From Terrimesophilobacter sp044464485 (lineage in GTDB: Bacteria; Actinomycetota; Actinomycetes; Actinomycetales; Microbacteriaceae): a DNA stretch of 64,000 nt. The stretch covers positions 186,001 through 250,000 of the forward strand of contig JBIQLG010000001.1 of the NCBI GenBank assembly GCA_044464485.1. The letters run 5' to 3'. The position numbers and the translations under genes were made by a program. The notes under the pieces were generated by a model. It was not told the origin of the DNA and did not search any database. It saw nothing but the letters and a program-made list of their open reading frames with translations. This document shows, piece by piece, positions 27,125 to 36,347 of the stretch. The number at the start of each line of letters is the position of its first letter. The stretch's first letter is position 1.

Positions 27125-27598
27125 CTATCCGTAGCAATGAGTAATTTCGTATCCAACGAGAGTCTGCAGGGCGTCCTGCCATGACGAGTTGTCCACTTCG
27201 GTCGCATTTTCGGCGCGAAGCTTGTCGTATCCCGTGGCAACGGTGAGTGCGGCATCCTTCACCTCGGCGGGGGCTTCCTCCGCCGTGTGATGCCAGTAGT
27301 CGGCCACTTTCTTCAGGGTTTCTTCGTTCGTGGCTACACTGTCGTCTTCGCCGAGGTGATCACTCGGCGTGTTGATGACGTCTGTGCAGAATCCCGGCTT
27401 TGGCTGGCTCGAATCGTCGCCGGCTCCTTCCGAGGAGTTTGACGGGGTCGCCGTGGTCGCAACATCACCGTGAGCACTGGAGTCGGATGCCGGGGGTTGC
27501 CCCGCGCTCGAACATCCGGCGCACGCTAACAGCAGCGCGGCGCACAGTGTCCCGGCACGTGCGGCGAGGTGGAGAGGTGAAGGCGACTTCATGGCCAC
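27125..27598 (-). CDS. Two-cysteine lipoprotein, paralogue 1 of a tandem set
   Basis: A protein of 157 residues with lipobox LACAGC, a Ser/Thr/Asp-rich linker to about residue 65, and a domain from PGFCTDVINTP to YEITHCYG. It has the same cysteine spacing logic as its two downstream paralogues and the same central pattern (VADYWHHTAEEAPAEVKD). It is the promoter-proximal gene of the tandem set and is divergent from the AraC-type regulator, with about 100 bases between the two starts, so that regulator may control all three. Function unknown. Confidence 0.78.
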   Translation of the reverse strand: MAMKSPSPLHLAARAGTLCAALLLACAGCSSAGQPPASDSSAHGDVATTATPSNSSEGAGDDSSQPKPGFCTDVINTPSDHLGEDDSVATNEETLKKVADYWHHTAEEAPAEVKDAALTVATGYDKLRAENATEVDNSSWQDALQTLVGYEITHCYG

Positions 27599-27695
27599 GA
27601 TTAGACGATATTGACCCGCGCGTACGAGTCGGTTGCCGAGAGCGAAGGTCTTTGTTGCAGGATGCGCAAAATTTCATTGCGCGCTAGCATGGCGC

Positions 27696-28655
27696 ATGGT
27701 CATCGCGGGCCCCCTGCATCGAACGCCACCCACCTATCGAACCTGGTCGAGTGGTTCCGTTCCGGAAGTGGATCAGTTTGCATTCTGGGCCGACGTGGTG
27801 CGCGACGTTTTCGGGCCCATGCGTGTGGCCAGAGAAGACTCCGGCGCGTTCCACACGGAAATCACCCAGGCGAATATCGGGGCGCTCGTGGTGTCCTCCG
27901 TCGAGGCGGGGCCGCACACTGCGGAGCGTGACAGCGCGCTGGCCCAACTGGACACCTCTGGTCGCGTGTACATAAATATTCCCCGCTCCGGCGAGCTCGC
28001 GGGCGAACAGAACTCTCGCTCGATCCGGCCGCGCGAAGGCACGGTGGGAATGATCTCCAGCGGGGTCGTCACCAAGATTCACGCACCGGTCGATTTTCGC
28101 CAATTCGTCATCAGCCTTCCCGCCGAGCTCATCACGCCGCGGCTGGCCGATCCCACCGCAGCGGGCACGGCGAGCGGAATGTTGCCCGGCCTGCTGTCTC
28201 ACATGGTCGATTACCTCTTTGAGCACGCGGAGGGGTTCAGTGTTAACGAAGCCGGTCAGGTGACCCAGCAAGTTGTCGATCTTGTCGTCGCAAGCTTCGG
28301 CCCGTCGACCTCGTATTATTCCGGCCGCTCGGCGATACTCCTCCAAGCGGCCATGGATCACGCAGAGGCGACGCTCGACCAGGCGAGCCTCGGCACCGAT
28401 TCTCTTGCCGCGCACGTCAATGTGTCCCGCAGGACTTTGGAGAAACTCTTCGCGGAACGCGGTACCACGGCAGCGCGGTGGATCCTGCAGCGACGGCTGG
28501 AACGAGCCCGGCTTGATTTGGCGTCAGCCGCCCACGCGCGAAACTCGATCGAGACGATCGCACAACGATGGGGGTTTGTGGACCGAACTCACTTCAGCAG
28601 GGTCTTCAAGTCGCACTTCGGCGAATCACCCGCGGCATTTCGCCGCGGTCACTAG
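27696..28655 (+). CDS. AraC-family transcriptional regulator
   Basis: About 319 residues from the ATG at 27696; an in-frame upstream start at 27633 is open. The N-terminal part resembles the AraC-binding-like domain (WADVVRDVFGPMRV, FHTEITQANIGALVVSSVEAGPH). The C-terminal 100 residues form the double HTH (DSLAAHVNVSRRTLEKLFAERGTTAARWILQRRLERARLDL in parts, and IETIAQRWGFVDRTHFSRVFKSHFGESPAAFR in parts). The nearest divergent target is the lipoprotein cluster. The stop overlaps the convergent pepN stop by 4 bases. Confidence 0.93.
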   Translation: MVIAGPLHRTPPTYRTWSSGSVPEVDQFAFWADVVRDVFGPMRVAREDSGAFHTEITQANIGALVVSSVEAGPHTAERDSALAQLDTSGRVYINIPRSGELAGEQNSRSIRPREGTVGMISSGVVTKIHAPVDFRQFVISLPAELITPRLADPTAAGTASGMLPGLLSHMVDYLFEHAEGFSVNEAGQVTQQVVDLVVASFGPSTSYYSGRSAILLQAAMDHAEATLDQASLGTDSLAAHVNVSRRTLEKLFAERGTTAARWILQRRLERARLDLASAAHARNSIETIAQRWGFVDRTHFSRVFKSHFGESPAAFRRGH

Positions 28656-31189
28656 CGCGCATCCTTCGCTTGCGCGGCGAGAGCACGCTCAACGCCGGCG
28701 AGATTTTCTACCACGAGCCGGCGCAGGGCAGGTATGTCCGGATTGGCATCCAACCACCCCTTGGTCGCCTCGACGAGCGACTTCGAGGCGAGCGGCGCGG
28801 GGTAGAGCCCGACGACGAGGGCTTCGGCTATCGCGTAGCTGCGGTTCTTCCACAAATCCGTGAGCGACGAGAAATAGCGCTCGACCACAGCCTCGAGCAC
28901 CGATGGGTCATTCACGTGCTGGTAACCAAGTGCAGTGTTGCGCACGATCAGGTTCGGCTTGTCGTCCTCATCCACGAGAGAGTCGAATGCCGAGAGCTTC
29001 GCTTCGGATGTCGGGAACGTCGCCCCAGCTCTGGCTGCAGCCTGCGCACCGCTCGCGGTGTTGTCTGTAGCGAGCATGTCGTCGATGTCTTTAGTCGTGG
29101 CCGCACCGTTGAGCACGAGCCCCTCAAGCAACTCCCAACCGAGGTCAGTGTCAATCGTGAGGCCGTCCAGGGCGATAGTGCCGTCGCGCAGGCCGCGGAG
29201 GGCATCGACGTGATCACTCGTTGACGCAATCTGCGCGAAGAACTTCACGAACTGGAACTGGGAGTCGGAGCCGGCCTCAGCATTCTGCGCCAGCGACCAC
29301 AACTCGTCGCCGACCTTCCCGATGGTCGCGGCGCGCGTCTCCGCGGCAACGTACTGGCGCGCGGCAAGCAGCAGTTGGTTGAGAGTCGTGCGGATGGTGG
29401 TACTTTCCGTCTCCGTCGCGATGTTGCCGAGCACCAGCCGTACGTAGTCGCTCGCCGGCGTTTCGGCATCCCGCGTCGCATCCCACACCGAACCCCACAC
29501 GAGAGCACGGGCCAGCGGGTTCTCGATGTCCTTCAGGTGCTCGATCGCGACTGCCAGCGAGTCATCGTCGAGACGGATCTTCGCGTACGCGAGGTCGTCG
29601 TCGTTGATGAGCACGAGGTCGGGCCTCGCCATTCCGACGAACTCGGGGACCTCCGTGCTCTTGCCATCCACATCAAGCTCGTGGCGGTGGGTGCGCACGA
29701 GCTTGCCGTCTTCGAGGTTGTAGAAACCGATGGCGAGACGATGCGGGCGGATGGTGGGGTAGTCGGGGTGGGCGCTTTGCAGCACGCGGAACGTCGTAAA
29801 GTTCCCGCTTGAATCCACCTCGAAGGAGGGGCGCAGCGTGTTCACCCCGGCGGTCTCCAGCCACAGCTTCGACCACTCGGTGAGCGTGCGTCCGCTCGTG
29901 ATCTCCAACTCCGCGAGCAAGTCCTTCAACTCGGTGTTGCCCCACGCGTGCTTCGTGAAGTACGCGGCCACGCCCGCGAAGAACTCGTCTTCGCCCACCC
30001 ACGCCACGAGTTGCTTGAGAACGGAGCCGCCCTTCGCGTACGTGATGCCGTCGAAGTTGACCTGGACATCCTCGAGGTCGTTGATGGTGGCGACGACGGG
30101 GTGCGTGGACGGGAGCTGGTCCTGACGGTATGCCCAGCTCTTCTCCATCGCCTGGAACGTGGTCCACGCTTCCGTCCACTCCGTGGCGTTCGCGGTGGCG
30201 ATCGTCGAAGCCCACTCGGCGAACGACTCGTTCAGCCACAGGTCGTTCCACCACTTCATGGTGACGAGATCGCCGAACCACATGTGGGCGAGCTCATGCA
30301 GGATCGTGACGACGCGGCGCTCCTTGATCGCATCCGTCACCTTGGAACGGAACACGTACGCTTCCGTGAACGTCACGGCGCCCGCGTTTTCCATCGCTCC
30401 CGCGTTGAACTCGGGAACGAACAGCTGGTCATACTTCTCGAACGGGTACGGGTAATCGAACTTCTCCTCGTAGTACGCGAAACCCTTGCGCGTGATGTCG
30501 AAAATGTAGTCCGCGTCGAGGTGCTGGCTGAGCGACTTGCGGGAGTAGATTCCGAGCGGGATGGTGCGTCCGTCGCTGCTCGTGAGCTCGCTCGTCACTT
30601 TCGCGTACGGCCCGGCGACGATCGCCGTGATGTAGGAGGAGATGCGCGGCGTGGTCTTGAACACCCAGATGGAGCTGTCCCCATCGGCCGTGCGCGACTC
30701 GACCGGCTGGTTGCTGACAACCTCCCACGCGGCAGGCGCGGTCACCGTGAACCGGAATGTGGCCTTCAGGTCGGGCTGCTCGAACACCGCGAACACGCGG
30801 CGGGAATCCGGAACCTCGAACTGCGAGTACAGGTACACCTCGCCATCCACGGGGTCGACGAAGCGGTGAAGTCCTTCGCCAGAGTTCGTATACTCGGCAT
30901 CCGCGACGATCCTGAGCACATTGTCGGCGGCGAGGTTGTCGAGTTGGATGCGCACGCCGTCGGCAGCCGAGGTATCGATGGCGACACCGTTGAGCTCGAT
31001 CGAGTGCACTGTGCGCGTGATCGCGTCGATGAATGTGGATGCGCCCGCCGTGGCCGTGAAGGACACGTCGGTCGTGCTGCGGAAGACTTCGTCGCCCGTC
31101 GTGAGGTCCAGCACGACGTTGTAGTGGTCCACCGTGACGAGAGCCTTGCGCTCCTGGGCTTCGACGCGGGTGAGGTTGTCTCCGGGCAC
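28652..31189 (-). CDS. pepN: Aminopeptidase N (M1 family)
   Basis: A cytoplasmic zinc aminopeptidase of 845 residues starting at GTG 31189, with AAAGGAGA close upstream. The substrate-recognition GAMENAGAVTF motif and the zinc site HELAH (about residue 297) plus the downstream Glu in WLNESFAEWAS are intact. A C-terminal ERAP1-like helical domain covers the last 300 residues. It trims N-terminal residues from peptides. It corresponds to Rv2467 of M. tuberculosis, and as there it is divergent from the Rv2466c-like gene. Confidence 0.96.
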   Translation of the reverse strand: MPGDNLTRVEAQERKALVTVDHYNVVLDLTTGDEVFRSTTDVSFTATAGASTFIDAITRTVHSIELNGVAIDTSAADGVRIQLDNLAADNVLRIVADAEYTNSGEGLHRFVDPVDGEVYLYSQFEVPDSRRVFAVFEQPDLKATFRFTVTAPAAWEVVSNQPVESRTADGDSSIWVFKTTPRISSYITAIVAGPYAKVTSELTSSDGRTIPLGIYSRKSLSQHLDADYIFDITRKGFAYYEEKFDYPYPFEKYDQLFVPEFNAGAMENAGAVTFTEAYVFRSKVTDAIKERRVVTILHELAHMWFGDLVTMKWWNDLWLNESFAEWASTIATANATEWTEAWTTFQAMEKSWAYRQDQLPSTHPVVATINDLEDVQVNFDGITYAKGGSVLKQLVAWVGEDEFFAGVAAYFTKHAWGNTELKDLLAELEITSGRTLTEWSKLWLETAGVNTLRPSFEVDSSGNFTTFRVLQSAHPDYPTIRPHRLAIGFYNLEDGKLVRTHRHELDVDGKSTEVPEFVGMARPDLVLINDDDLAYAKIRLDDDSLAVAIEHLKDIENPLARALVWGSVWDATRDAETPASDYVRLVLGNIATETESTTIRTTLNQLLLAARQYVAAETRAATIGKVGDELWSLAQNAEAGSDSQFQFVKFFAQIASTSDHVDALRGLRDGTIALDGLTIDTDLGWELLEGLVLNGAATTKDIDDMLATDNTASGAQAAARAGATFPTSEAKLSAFDSLVDEDDKPNLIVRNTALGYQHVNDPSVLEAVVERYFSSLTDLWKNRSYAIAEALVVGLYPAPLASKSLVEATKGWLDANPDIPALRRLVVENLAGVERALAAQAKDAR

Positions 31190-31313
31190 AGCAGTCTCCT
31201 TTGTGAGGATCAACAAGTGTTTGCTGGGCGGATGCGCCCAGTGTGGTGTGTCCAGCCTAGTAGCGTGAACTGCGAGATCAGCAAGTTTTGACCACTCCAC
31301 GTATCGTGAAGTC

Positions 31314-31943
31314 ATGCCTGCAAATATTGCTGATTCCCTCTCGCCCACCGCCGTCGACTTTTGGTTCGACCCGTCCTGCCCGTGGGCGTGGATGACGAGC
31401 CGCTGGGTGGATGAGGTGGCCAAGTTCCGTGACCTTGACGTCACCTGGCACGTCATGAGCCTCGCCGTGCTCAACGAAGACAAAGACGTGTCCGACGACT
31501 ATAGCGCCTTCTTTCCCCGAGCTCTTCGCTACACGCGACTCATTGCCGCCGTTCGCGAGCTCGAGGGCCAGGACATGGTGAAGCCGCTCTACGATGCGCT
31601 GGGGGAGCGCATTCACCCGGGTGGCTCGCGCGAACCCGATGAGGTCATCCCTGCGGCGCTGGCCGAGTTGAGTCTGCCGGCCGAATATGCGCGTTACGCC
31701 GACAGCGACGAGTACGACGAGCAGATGCGCGCAAGCCACTTCGACGGCATCAACGGCGTGGGCCAGGATGTCGGCACTCCCGTCATCGCGGTTGACGGTA
31801 CGGCGTTTTTCGGGCCCGTGATTTCACCGATTCCGCGCGGGGACCAAGCCGTCATTCTCTGGGACGGTGTCGTTGCCGCGGCGAGCTTCGACGGCTTTTT
31901 CGAACTCAAGCGCAGCCGCACTCGCGAGCCGATTTTCGACTGA
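31314..31943 (+). CDS. DsbA-family protein of the Rv2466c (mycothiol nitroreductase) type
   Basis: A thioredoxin-fold protein of 209 residues with the helical insert of the DsbA superfamily. The active-site region is FDPSCPWAWMTSRW, with Cys22 followed by Ala25. The M. tuberculosis homologue Rv2466c has a CPWC motif, so the resolving Cys is missing here. The cis-Pro loop VGTPVIAVDG is present. Rv2466c is a mycothiol-dependent reductase, and a one-Cys form would need mycothiol for turnover. It heads a run with rpiB and nei as in M. tuberculosis. Its 3' end overlaps the convergent conserved gene by 120 bases. Confidence 0.88.
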   Translation: MPANIADSLSPTAVDFWFDPSCPWAWMTSRWVDEVAKFRDLDVTWHVMSLAVLNEDKDVSDDYSAFFPRALRYTRLIAAVRELEGQDMVKPLYDALGERIHPGGSREPDEVIPAALAELSLPAEYARYADSDEYDEQMRASHFDGINGVGQDVGTPVIAVDGTAFFGPVISPIPRGDQAVILWDGVVAAASFDGFFELKRSRTREPIFD

Positions 31944-32567
31944 GGGCGCGCCAAGCACGGCCGAGCAGTCAGCGATGGCACCTCGGAGTACATCGCGAAG
32001 CCTCGCATCCGAGCCGGGCGAGCACGCGTGGGCGATGCCGAGCACACCGATGCGGATCACCGACTCCGCCATCCGTGAAATCGCGCGTGGGCGCGCGGGT
32101 GGAGTGTTCTCGGCCATGAAGCCGCTCGCCCAACGAGTTGCCAGAGGAGCAGAGTTCATCGCGTCGCGAGCCAGGTCGTCAAGTTCCATGGAAAGCGCAT
32201 GCCCGAGGCGGCTCAATTGCAGTTGGCAGGAAAGAATCCCGACCGCCACAGCGCGCTGGCGCTCTTCGCTCGCGATGGGGAGAGCTGCAGAGGCGACCCG
32301 GATCGCAATGAGCAACTCCACTCGCGGGTCGTCGCCGTTCAGTCCGACAACAGAGGGGATCAATTCCGCCAGTTGCGCGCGTGCACCGTCAGAGGTGCAG
32401 TCATTGGTCAGCCGGGCGAGGAAAGCTAGCGCCGGATGCGTGCACGCGGGATGGTCGCTCCAGCGTTCGCCCGCGAGATACGAGGCGAACTCCATGAAAC
32501 ACGCTCCGCTGCGCGGCGATCGATGGCTTCCTGCCGACAGCACGGGCACCGCAAGCGGTGTTTTCAT
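31824..32567 (-). CDS. Conserved actinobacterial protein (HRSP/GACFMEF motif), function unknown
   Basis: About 247 residues from the ATG at 32567; a TTG at 32582 with GGGAGG before it is an alternative start. The N-terminal block SAGSHRSPRSGACFMEFA and SYLAGERWSDHPACTHP is a conserved pattern I recognise from hypothetical proteins of many actinobacteria. The rest is alpha-helical, with few charged catalytic candidates. No signal or membrane segment is visible. The last 40 codons overlap the end of the convergent Rv2466c-like gene. Confidence 0.8.
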   Translation of the reverse strand: MKTPLAVPVLSAGSHRSPRSGACFMEFASYLAGERWSDHPACTHPALAFLARLTNDCTSDGARAQLAELIPSVVGLNGDDPRVELLIAIRVASAALPIASEERQRAVAVGILSCQLQLSRLGHALSMELDDLARDAMNSAPLATRWASGFMAENTPPARPRAISRMAESVIRIGVLGIAHACSPGSDARLRDVLRGAIADCSAVLGAPSVENRLASAAALEFEKAVEARRGNDTVPENDGLVPARNR

Positions 32568-32689
32568 AGCTCCTGTTTTCAACGCTGGCCTCCCTCTGAT
32601 GTGGAACGCTCCTTCCAGTGTGCTCCACGTTTCCAGAGAAGACCAGAGTGCGGGGCGGACGACACACGGTGCCTGCCTACACTGGAACC

Positions 32690-33175
32690 ATGCGCATCCA
32701 TATCGCGACAGACCACGCGGGTCTTGACTTCAGCAGGCAACTGCAGGCTCATTTGAGCGCGGCAGGCCATGACGTAGTGGATCACGGACCTGCGGAATAT
32801 GACGAACTGGATGACTACCCCTCCTTCTGCATCAATGCGGCGATCGGCGTGGTTGCCGATCAGCAGGCAGGCAAAGAAGCACTTGGCGTCGTGTTCGGTG
32901 GCTCGGGAAACGGGGAACAGATGGCCGCCAACAAGGTGCGCGGGGCTCGTGCCGCGCTCGTGTGGAGCGTGCCCACGGCGCTCCTGGCCCGCGAACACAA
33001 CGACGCGAACGTCATTTCGATCGGTGCTCGTCAGCACACTGTGGACGAAGCGATCCTGTTCATCGACACGTTCATCGCGACTCCGTTCTCTGGCGCCGAG
33101 CGTCACGCCCGCCGCATCGCCCAATTGCGTGAATACGAAGACACGGGAGCGATCGCGGGCAAGCAGGTCGACTGA
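32690..33175 (+). CDS. rpiB: Ribose-5-phosphate isomerase B
   Basis: A protein of 161 residues from the ATG at 32690; the open codons before it are non-coding. RpiB interconverts ribose 5-phosphate and ribulose 5-phosphate in the pentose phosphate pathway. Motifs are MRIHIATDHAGLDF, GVVFGGSGNGEQMAANKVRGARAALVW (in parts) and REHNDANVISIGAR. The active-site Cys of E. coli RpiB (GTG) is replaced by Ser in GGSGNGE, as in the mycobacterial enzyme. It is followed by nei one base after its stop, matching Rv2465c-Rv2464c. Confidence 0.96.
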   Translation: MRIHIATDHAGLDFSRQLQAHLSAAGHDVVDHGPAEYDELDDYPSFCINAAIGVVADQQAGKEALGVVFGGSGNGEQMAANKVRGARAALVWSVPTALLAREHNDANVISIGARQHTVDEAILFIDTFIATPFSGAERHARRIAQLREYEDTGAIAGKQVD

Positions 33176-33176
33176 C

Positions 33177-34190
33177 GTGCCAGAAGGCCATTCCGTTCAT
33201 CGCATCGCGCGGCAATTCGCCTTGAATTTCGTCGGCCACCGCGTCGGGGCATCGTCGCCCCAGGGTCGGTTCACGGATGGTGCGGCGAAGCTTGACGGAT
33301 TGACGATGACCGATTCGCAGGCCGTCGGAAAACAGTTGTTCCTCGAATTCGCGGAGAGCGAGAACGCGCCGCGAGTGTGGTTGCGCGTGCATCTCGGAAT
33401 CTACGGCGCGTGGGACTTTGCGGGCAAGATCACGGCGGATGCGTCCGTGTCCTCCACGAACGGACGCATCGGGCAGACCCGCATGCACAGCATCCTGGAA
33501 GACGACGCTGCGCGTGCCGCAATCGATCTTGCCGACGTCGACGATTCGCTGCACTCGATCGGCGCACCGCGCACCACGCGCCTGCGGATGGCCGAGGGCG
33601 AAACCGAGGAAGCACTCACCGCGTTCCCTCCCGAGCCGGTCGGGCAGGTGCGCGTGCGCCTGCTCACCGATTCTGCGGTCGCGGATCTGCGCGGACCCAC
33701 GGCGTGCGAGGTTCTCCAGCCGGAGGAGGTTGCCGCCGTCATCGCGCGACTTGGCCCCGACCCGCTCGTGGATGACAGTGCCGCGGCCGAGCAACGGTTT
33801 GTCGACATCGTGCGTCGCAAACCGACGCCGGTGGGTTTGCTGCTCATGGATCAATCCGTGGTCGCGGGCATCGGCAACGTGTATCGCGCCGAGTTGCTGT
33901 TCCGCGCCAGCGTGAACCCGCACACCCCCGGCAAGGACCTCTCCGAAGAAACCGTGCGCGCGCTCTGGCAGGACTGGTCGTACCTCTTGCGCGTCGGAGT
34001 CCGGTCGGGCCTCATGCTCACGATGGACGGGCTCAGCGACGAAGACCACGCGAAGGCGCTGGCTCGCCGAGACGACAGGCACTGGGTGTATCACCGCGCC
34101 GGACTACCGTGTCGCGTGTGCGGTACCAACATCGCCGTGGAACTGGCGGCGGCGCGGAAATTGTACTGGTGCCCGAACTGCCAGTCTTAG
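33177..34190 (+). CDS. nei: Fpg/Nei-family DNA glycosylase (endonuclease VIII type)
   Basis: A protein of 337 residues starting at GTG 33177, one base after the rpiB stop. The catalytic N-terminus (V/M)PEGHSVHRIA places the Pro-Glu at residues 2-3, where the processed Pro is the nucleophile. The H2TH domain includes DQSVVAGIGNVYRAELLF. The C-terminal zinc finger has the pattern C-x2-C-x16-C-x2-C (PCRVCG and WCPNCQS). It excises oxidised bases during base excision repair. It is equivalent to M. tuberculosis Nei1 (Rv2464c) by motif and neighbourhood. Confidence 0.95.
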   Translation: MPEGHSVHRIARQFALNFVGHRVGASSPQGRFTDGAAKLDGLTMTDSQAVGKQLFLEFAESENAPRVWLRVHLGIYGAWDFAGKITADASVSSTNGRIGQTRMHSILEDDAARAAIDLADVDDSLHSIGAPRTTRLRMAEGETEEALTAFPPEPVGQVRVRLLTDSAVADLRGPTACEVLQPEEVAAVIARLGPDPLVDDSAAAEQRFVDIVRRKPTPVGLLLMDQSVVAGIGNVYRAELLFRASVNPHTPGKDLSEETVRALWQDWSYLLRVGVRSGLMLTMDGLSDEDHAKALARRDDRHWVYHRAGLPCRVCGTNIAVELAAARKLYWCPNCQS

Positions 34191-34245
34191 ACGCATACGG
34201 AACGGGATTCGTTCCCGCGTTTAAACCCATGCCAAGCTTGATCCC

Positions 34246-34866
34246 ATGCGCTACACCCCCCACTTTGTGACGACCGATCCGGAAGAAGTGCGCAAGCTCA
34301 TCCGCGAAAACCCGTGGGCGACGATCGTCGCAAACACCGCGAAAGGGCTCGTCGCCACCCATTACCCGGTGATGCTCGAGGAGGACCGCGAGGAGATCAG
34401 CATCGTGAGCCACGTGGGCAAGCCAGATGACCGCGCTCTCGAGCTCGGCAGCGCGGAGGTGCTCGTGGTCATTCAGGGCGCCCACGGGTACATTTCGCCC
34501 GGATGGTATGGCGATATCCCTGCCGTTCCCACCTGGAATCACTCGACCGCGCACCTGTACGGCGTGCCGGAGATTCTCAGCGACGAGGAGAACTGGCGGG
34601 TGCTCGATGAGCTTGTGGAGCATTTCGAAGGCGAGATGCCGCATCCAAAACTGCTGAAAAACAACGAAGAGTACGGCCGCAGCATTTTCGACGGCACCGT
34701 CGGATTCCGTATTGTCGTCACGCGCTTCGAGGCGCGACTGAAACTCAGCCAGAACAAGTCAGACGAGATCAAAACCACAGTGGCGGAGGAACTGGACCAC
34801 GGAGCGCACTACGCTCACCCGCGTCTCGCCGCCGACCTTCGACGAGTGAACGGGCTGGACACATGA
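34246..34866 (+). CDS. PaiB-like FMN-binding protein
   Basis: A protein of 206 residues. PaiB family marks are MRYTPHFVTTDPEEV at the start, a split-barrel flavin-binding fold, the segment QGAHGYISPGWYGDIPAVPTWNHSTAHLYG (in parts) and a C-terminal FRIVVTRFEARLKLSQNKS. In Bacillus, PaiB is a negative regulator of sporulation and protease genes, but most homologues are of unproven role and may be heme- or flavin-binding enzymes. It overlaps the amidohydrolase by 4 bases. Confidence 0.9.
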   Translation: MRYTPHFVTTDPEEVRKLIRENPWATIVANTAKGLVATHYPVMLEEDREEISIVSHVGKPDDRALELGSAEVLVVIQGAHGYISPGWYGDIPAVPTWNHSTAHLYGVPEILSDEENWRVLDELVEHFEGEMPHPKLLKNNEEYGRSIFDGTVGFRIVVTRFEARLKLSQNKSDEIKTTVAEELDHGAHYAHPRLAADLRRVNGLDT

Positions 34867-36308
34867 CGATACTGCGAAACGCTCGGCTCGGCGATGCGGT
34901 GGTTGACATCGAACTCTCGGATGGCGTGGTCGCCGCCGTTTCACCGGCCGGCTCGGTGGACGCTGTGAGCGATGAAACCATCGATGTGGACGGTCGATGG
35001 ATCCTGCCCGGTCTCTGGGACCACCATGTGCACTTCAATCAGCAGGCTCTCGCGCTTCGTCGAATTGACGTTTCCTCTGCGGTTTCGGCCGCCGAAGCTG
35101 CAGCGATTATGGCGACGCATGCTGCCCGCGTGCGGTTGACGGAGGGGCAGCCGCTTGTGGGACACGGATTCAGGGACGGCCTGTGGCCGGACACCCCGAC
35201 TGCAGTGATGCTCGACGATGTCGTCGGTGGCGTGCCGACTCTGCTGATCAGCGGTGACCTGCACTGCGTCTGGATGAATACCGCCGCTCTCGAGTTGTTC
35301 GGCCATGGTGGACATCCGACCGGCGTATTGCGGGAAGACCCGTGCTTCGACGTTGTTGCGCGGCTCCAGGACATCCCCGACGCGACCCTCGACGGATGGG
35401 TGGCGGATGCTGCCGCCGATGCCGCTGGGCGGGGAGTCGTCGGCGTCGTCGATATGGAAATGGGTCCCAACATTGACGTGTGGTTGCGGCGAGCGGGCAA
35501 CGGATTTTCGACGTTGCGAATCCAGGCCGGCATTTACACCTCATATTTGGAGGCCGCCATCGACGCGGGATTGAGGACCGGAAGCGCCTTGGCAGGCTCC
35601 CCGCTCGTCTCCGCGGGACCGTTCAAAATCCTCACCGATGGATCGCTCAATACCCGCACTGCCTACTGCGTCGAGGAATACCAGGACACCCACGACCATG
35701 GCCTCCTTACCGTGCCCACGGACGAGCTGATTCCGCTGATGACTCGCGCGAGCACAGCGGGGATCGAGCCCGCGGTTCACGCGATCGGGGACGAGGCGAA
35801 CCGGCTGGCTCTGGACGCGTTCGAACGGATCGGATGCCGGGGCCGCATCGAGCACGCTCAACTGCTGCGCAGGGAGGACATCCCTCGGTTCGCCGCGCTC
35901 GGAGTCGCCGCCAGCGTGCAGCCGGAACACGCCATGGACGACCGTGATATTGCGGAACTGCACTGGGCGGGCCGGACTGATCGCGCGTTCGTTCTCCGTA
36001 GTTTGCTGGACACGGGTGCCGAGTTGCTTCTCGGATCTGATGCGCCGGTATCACCGCTCGATCCGTGGATCACGATCAGCGCCGCGGTGTATCGGGCGCG
36101 GGACGGCCGTGAGCCGTGGCATCCGGAGCAGGCGATCACGTTCGCGGAGGCTCTTGCTGCCTCGACGCATTCCCGCGTTGCGGTCGGCGAGGCCGCTGAC
36201 CTGATCGCGGTGGACCGAGACCCGGCGATGGCAACCGCAGACGAGTTGCGTGCCATGCCGGTCGCGCTCACGCTTGTCGCGGGCATGGTGACGCACACGA
36301 CACTCTGA
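34863..36308 (+). CDS. YtcJ-like metal-dependent amidohydrolase
   Basis: A protein of 481 residues of the amidohydrolase superfamily (amidohydrolase_3 type). An N-terminal beta-sandwich precedes the metal site WILPGLWDHHVHF (HxH), LISGDLHCVWMNTAALEL, then KILTDGSLNTRTA, AVHAIGDEAN, GRIEHAQLL, and the metal-binding Asp in LLGSDAPVSPLDPW. Substrate unknown; relatives hydrolyse formamides, ureides or esters. It starts within the PaiB stop (ATGA), suggesting an operon of two genes. A repeat cluster follows. Confidence 0.9.
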   Translation: MTILRNARLGDAVVDIELSDGVVAAVSPAGSVDAVSDETIDVDGRWILPGLWDHHVHFNQQALALRRIDVSSAVSAAEAAAIMATHAARVRLTEGQPLVGHGFRDGLWPDTPTAVMLDDVVGGVPTLLISGDLHCVWMNTAALELFGHGGHPTGVLREDPCFDVVARLQDIPDATLDGWVADAAADAAGRGVVGVVDMEMGPNIDVWLRRAGNGFSTLRIQAGIYTSYLEAAIDAGLRTGSALAGSPLVSAGPFKILTDGSLNTRTAYCVEEYQDTHDHGLLTVPTDELIPLMTRASTAGIEPAVHAIGDEANRLALDAFERIGCRGRIEHAQLLRREDIPRFAALGVAASVQPEHAMDDRDIAELHWAGRTDRAFVLRSLLDTGAELLLGSDAPVSPLDPWITISAAVYRARDGREPWHPEQAITFAEALAASTHSRVAVGEAADLIAVDRDPAMATADELRAMPVALTLVAGMVTHTTL

Positions 36309-36347
36309 CAGACCCCGCTCGCAAAGGAGTCGCTCCCTGAGGATGCG

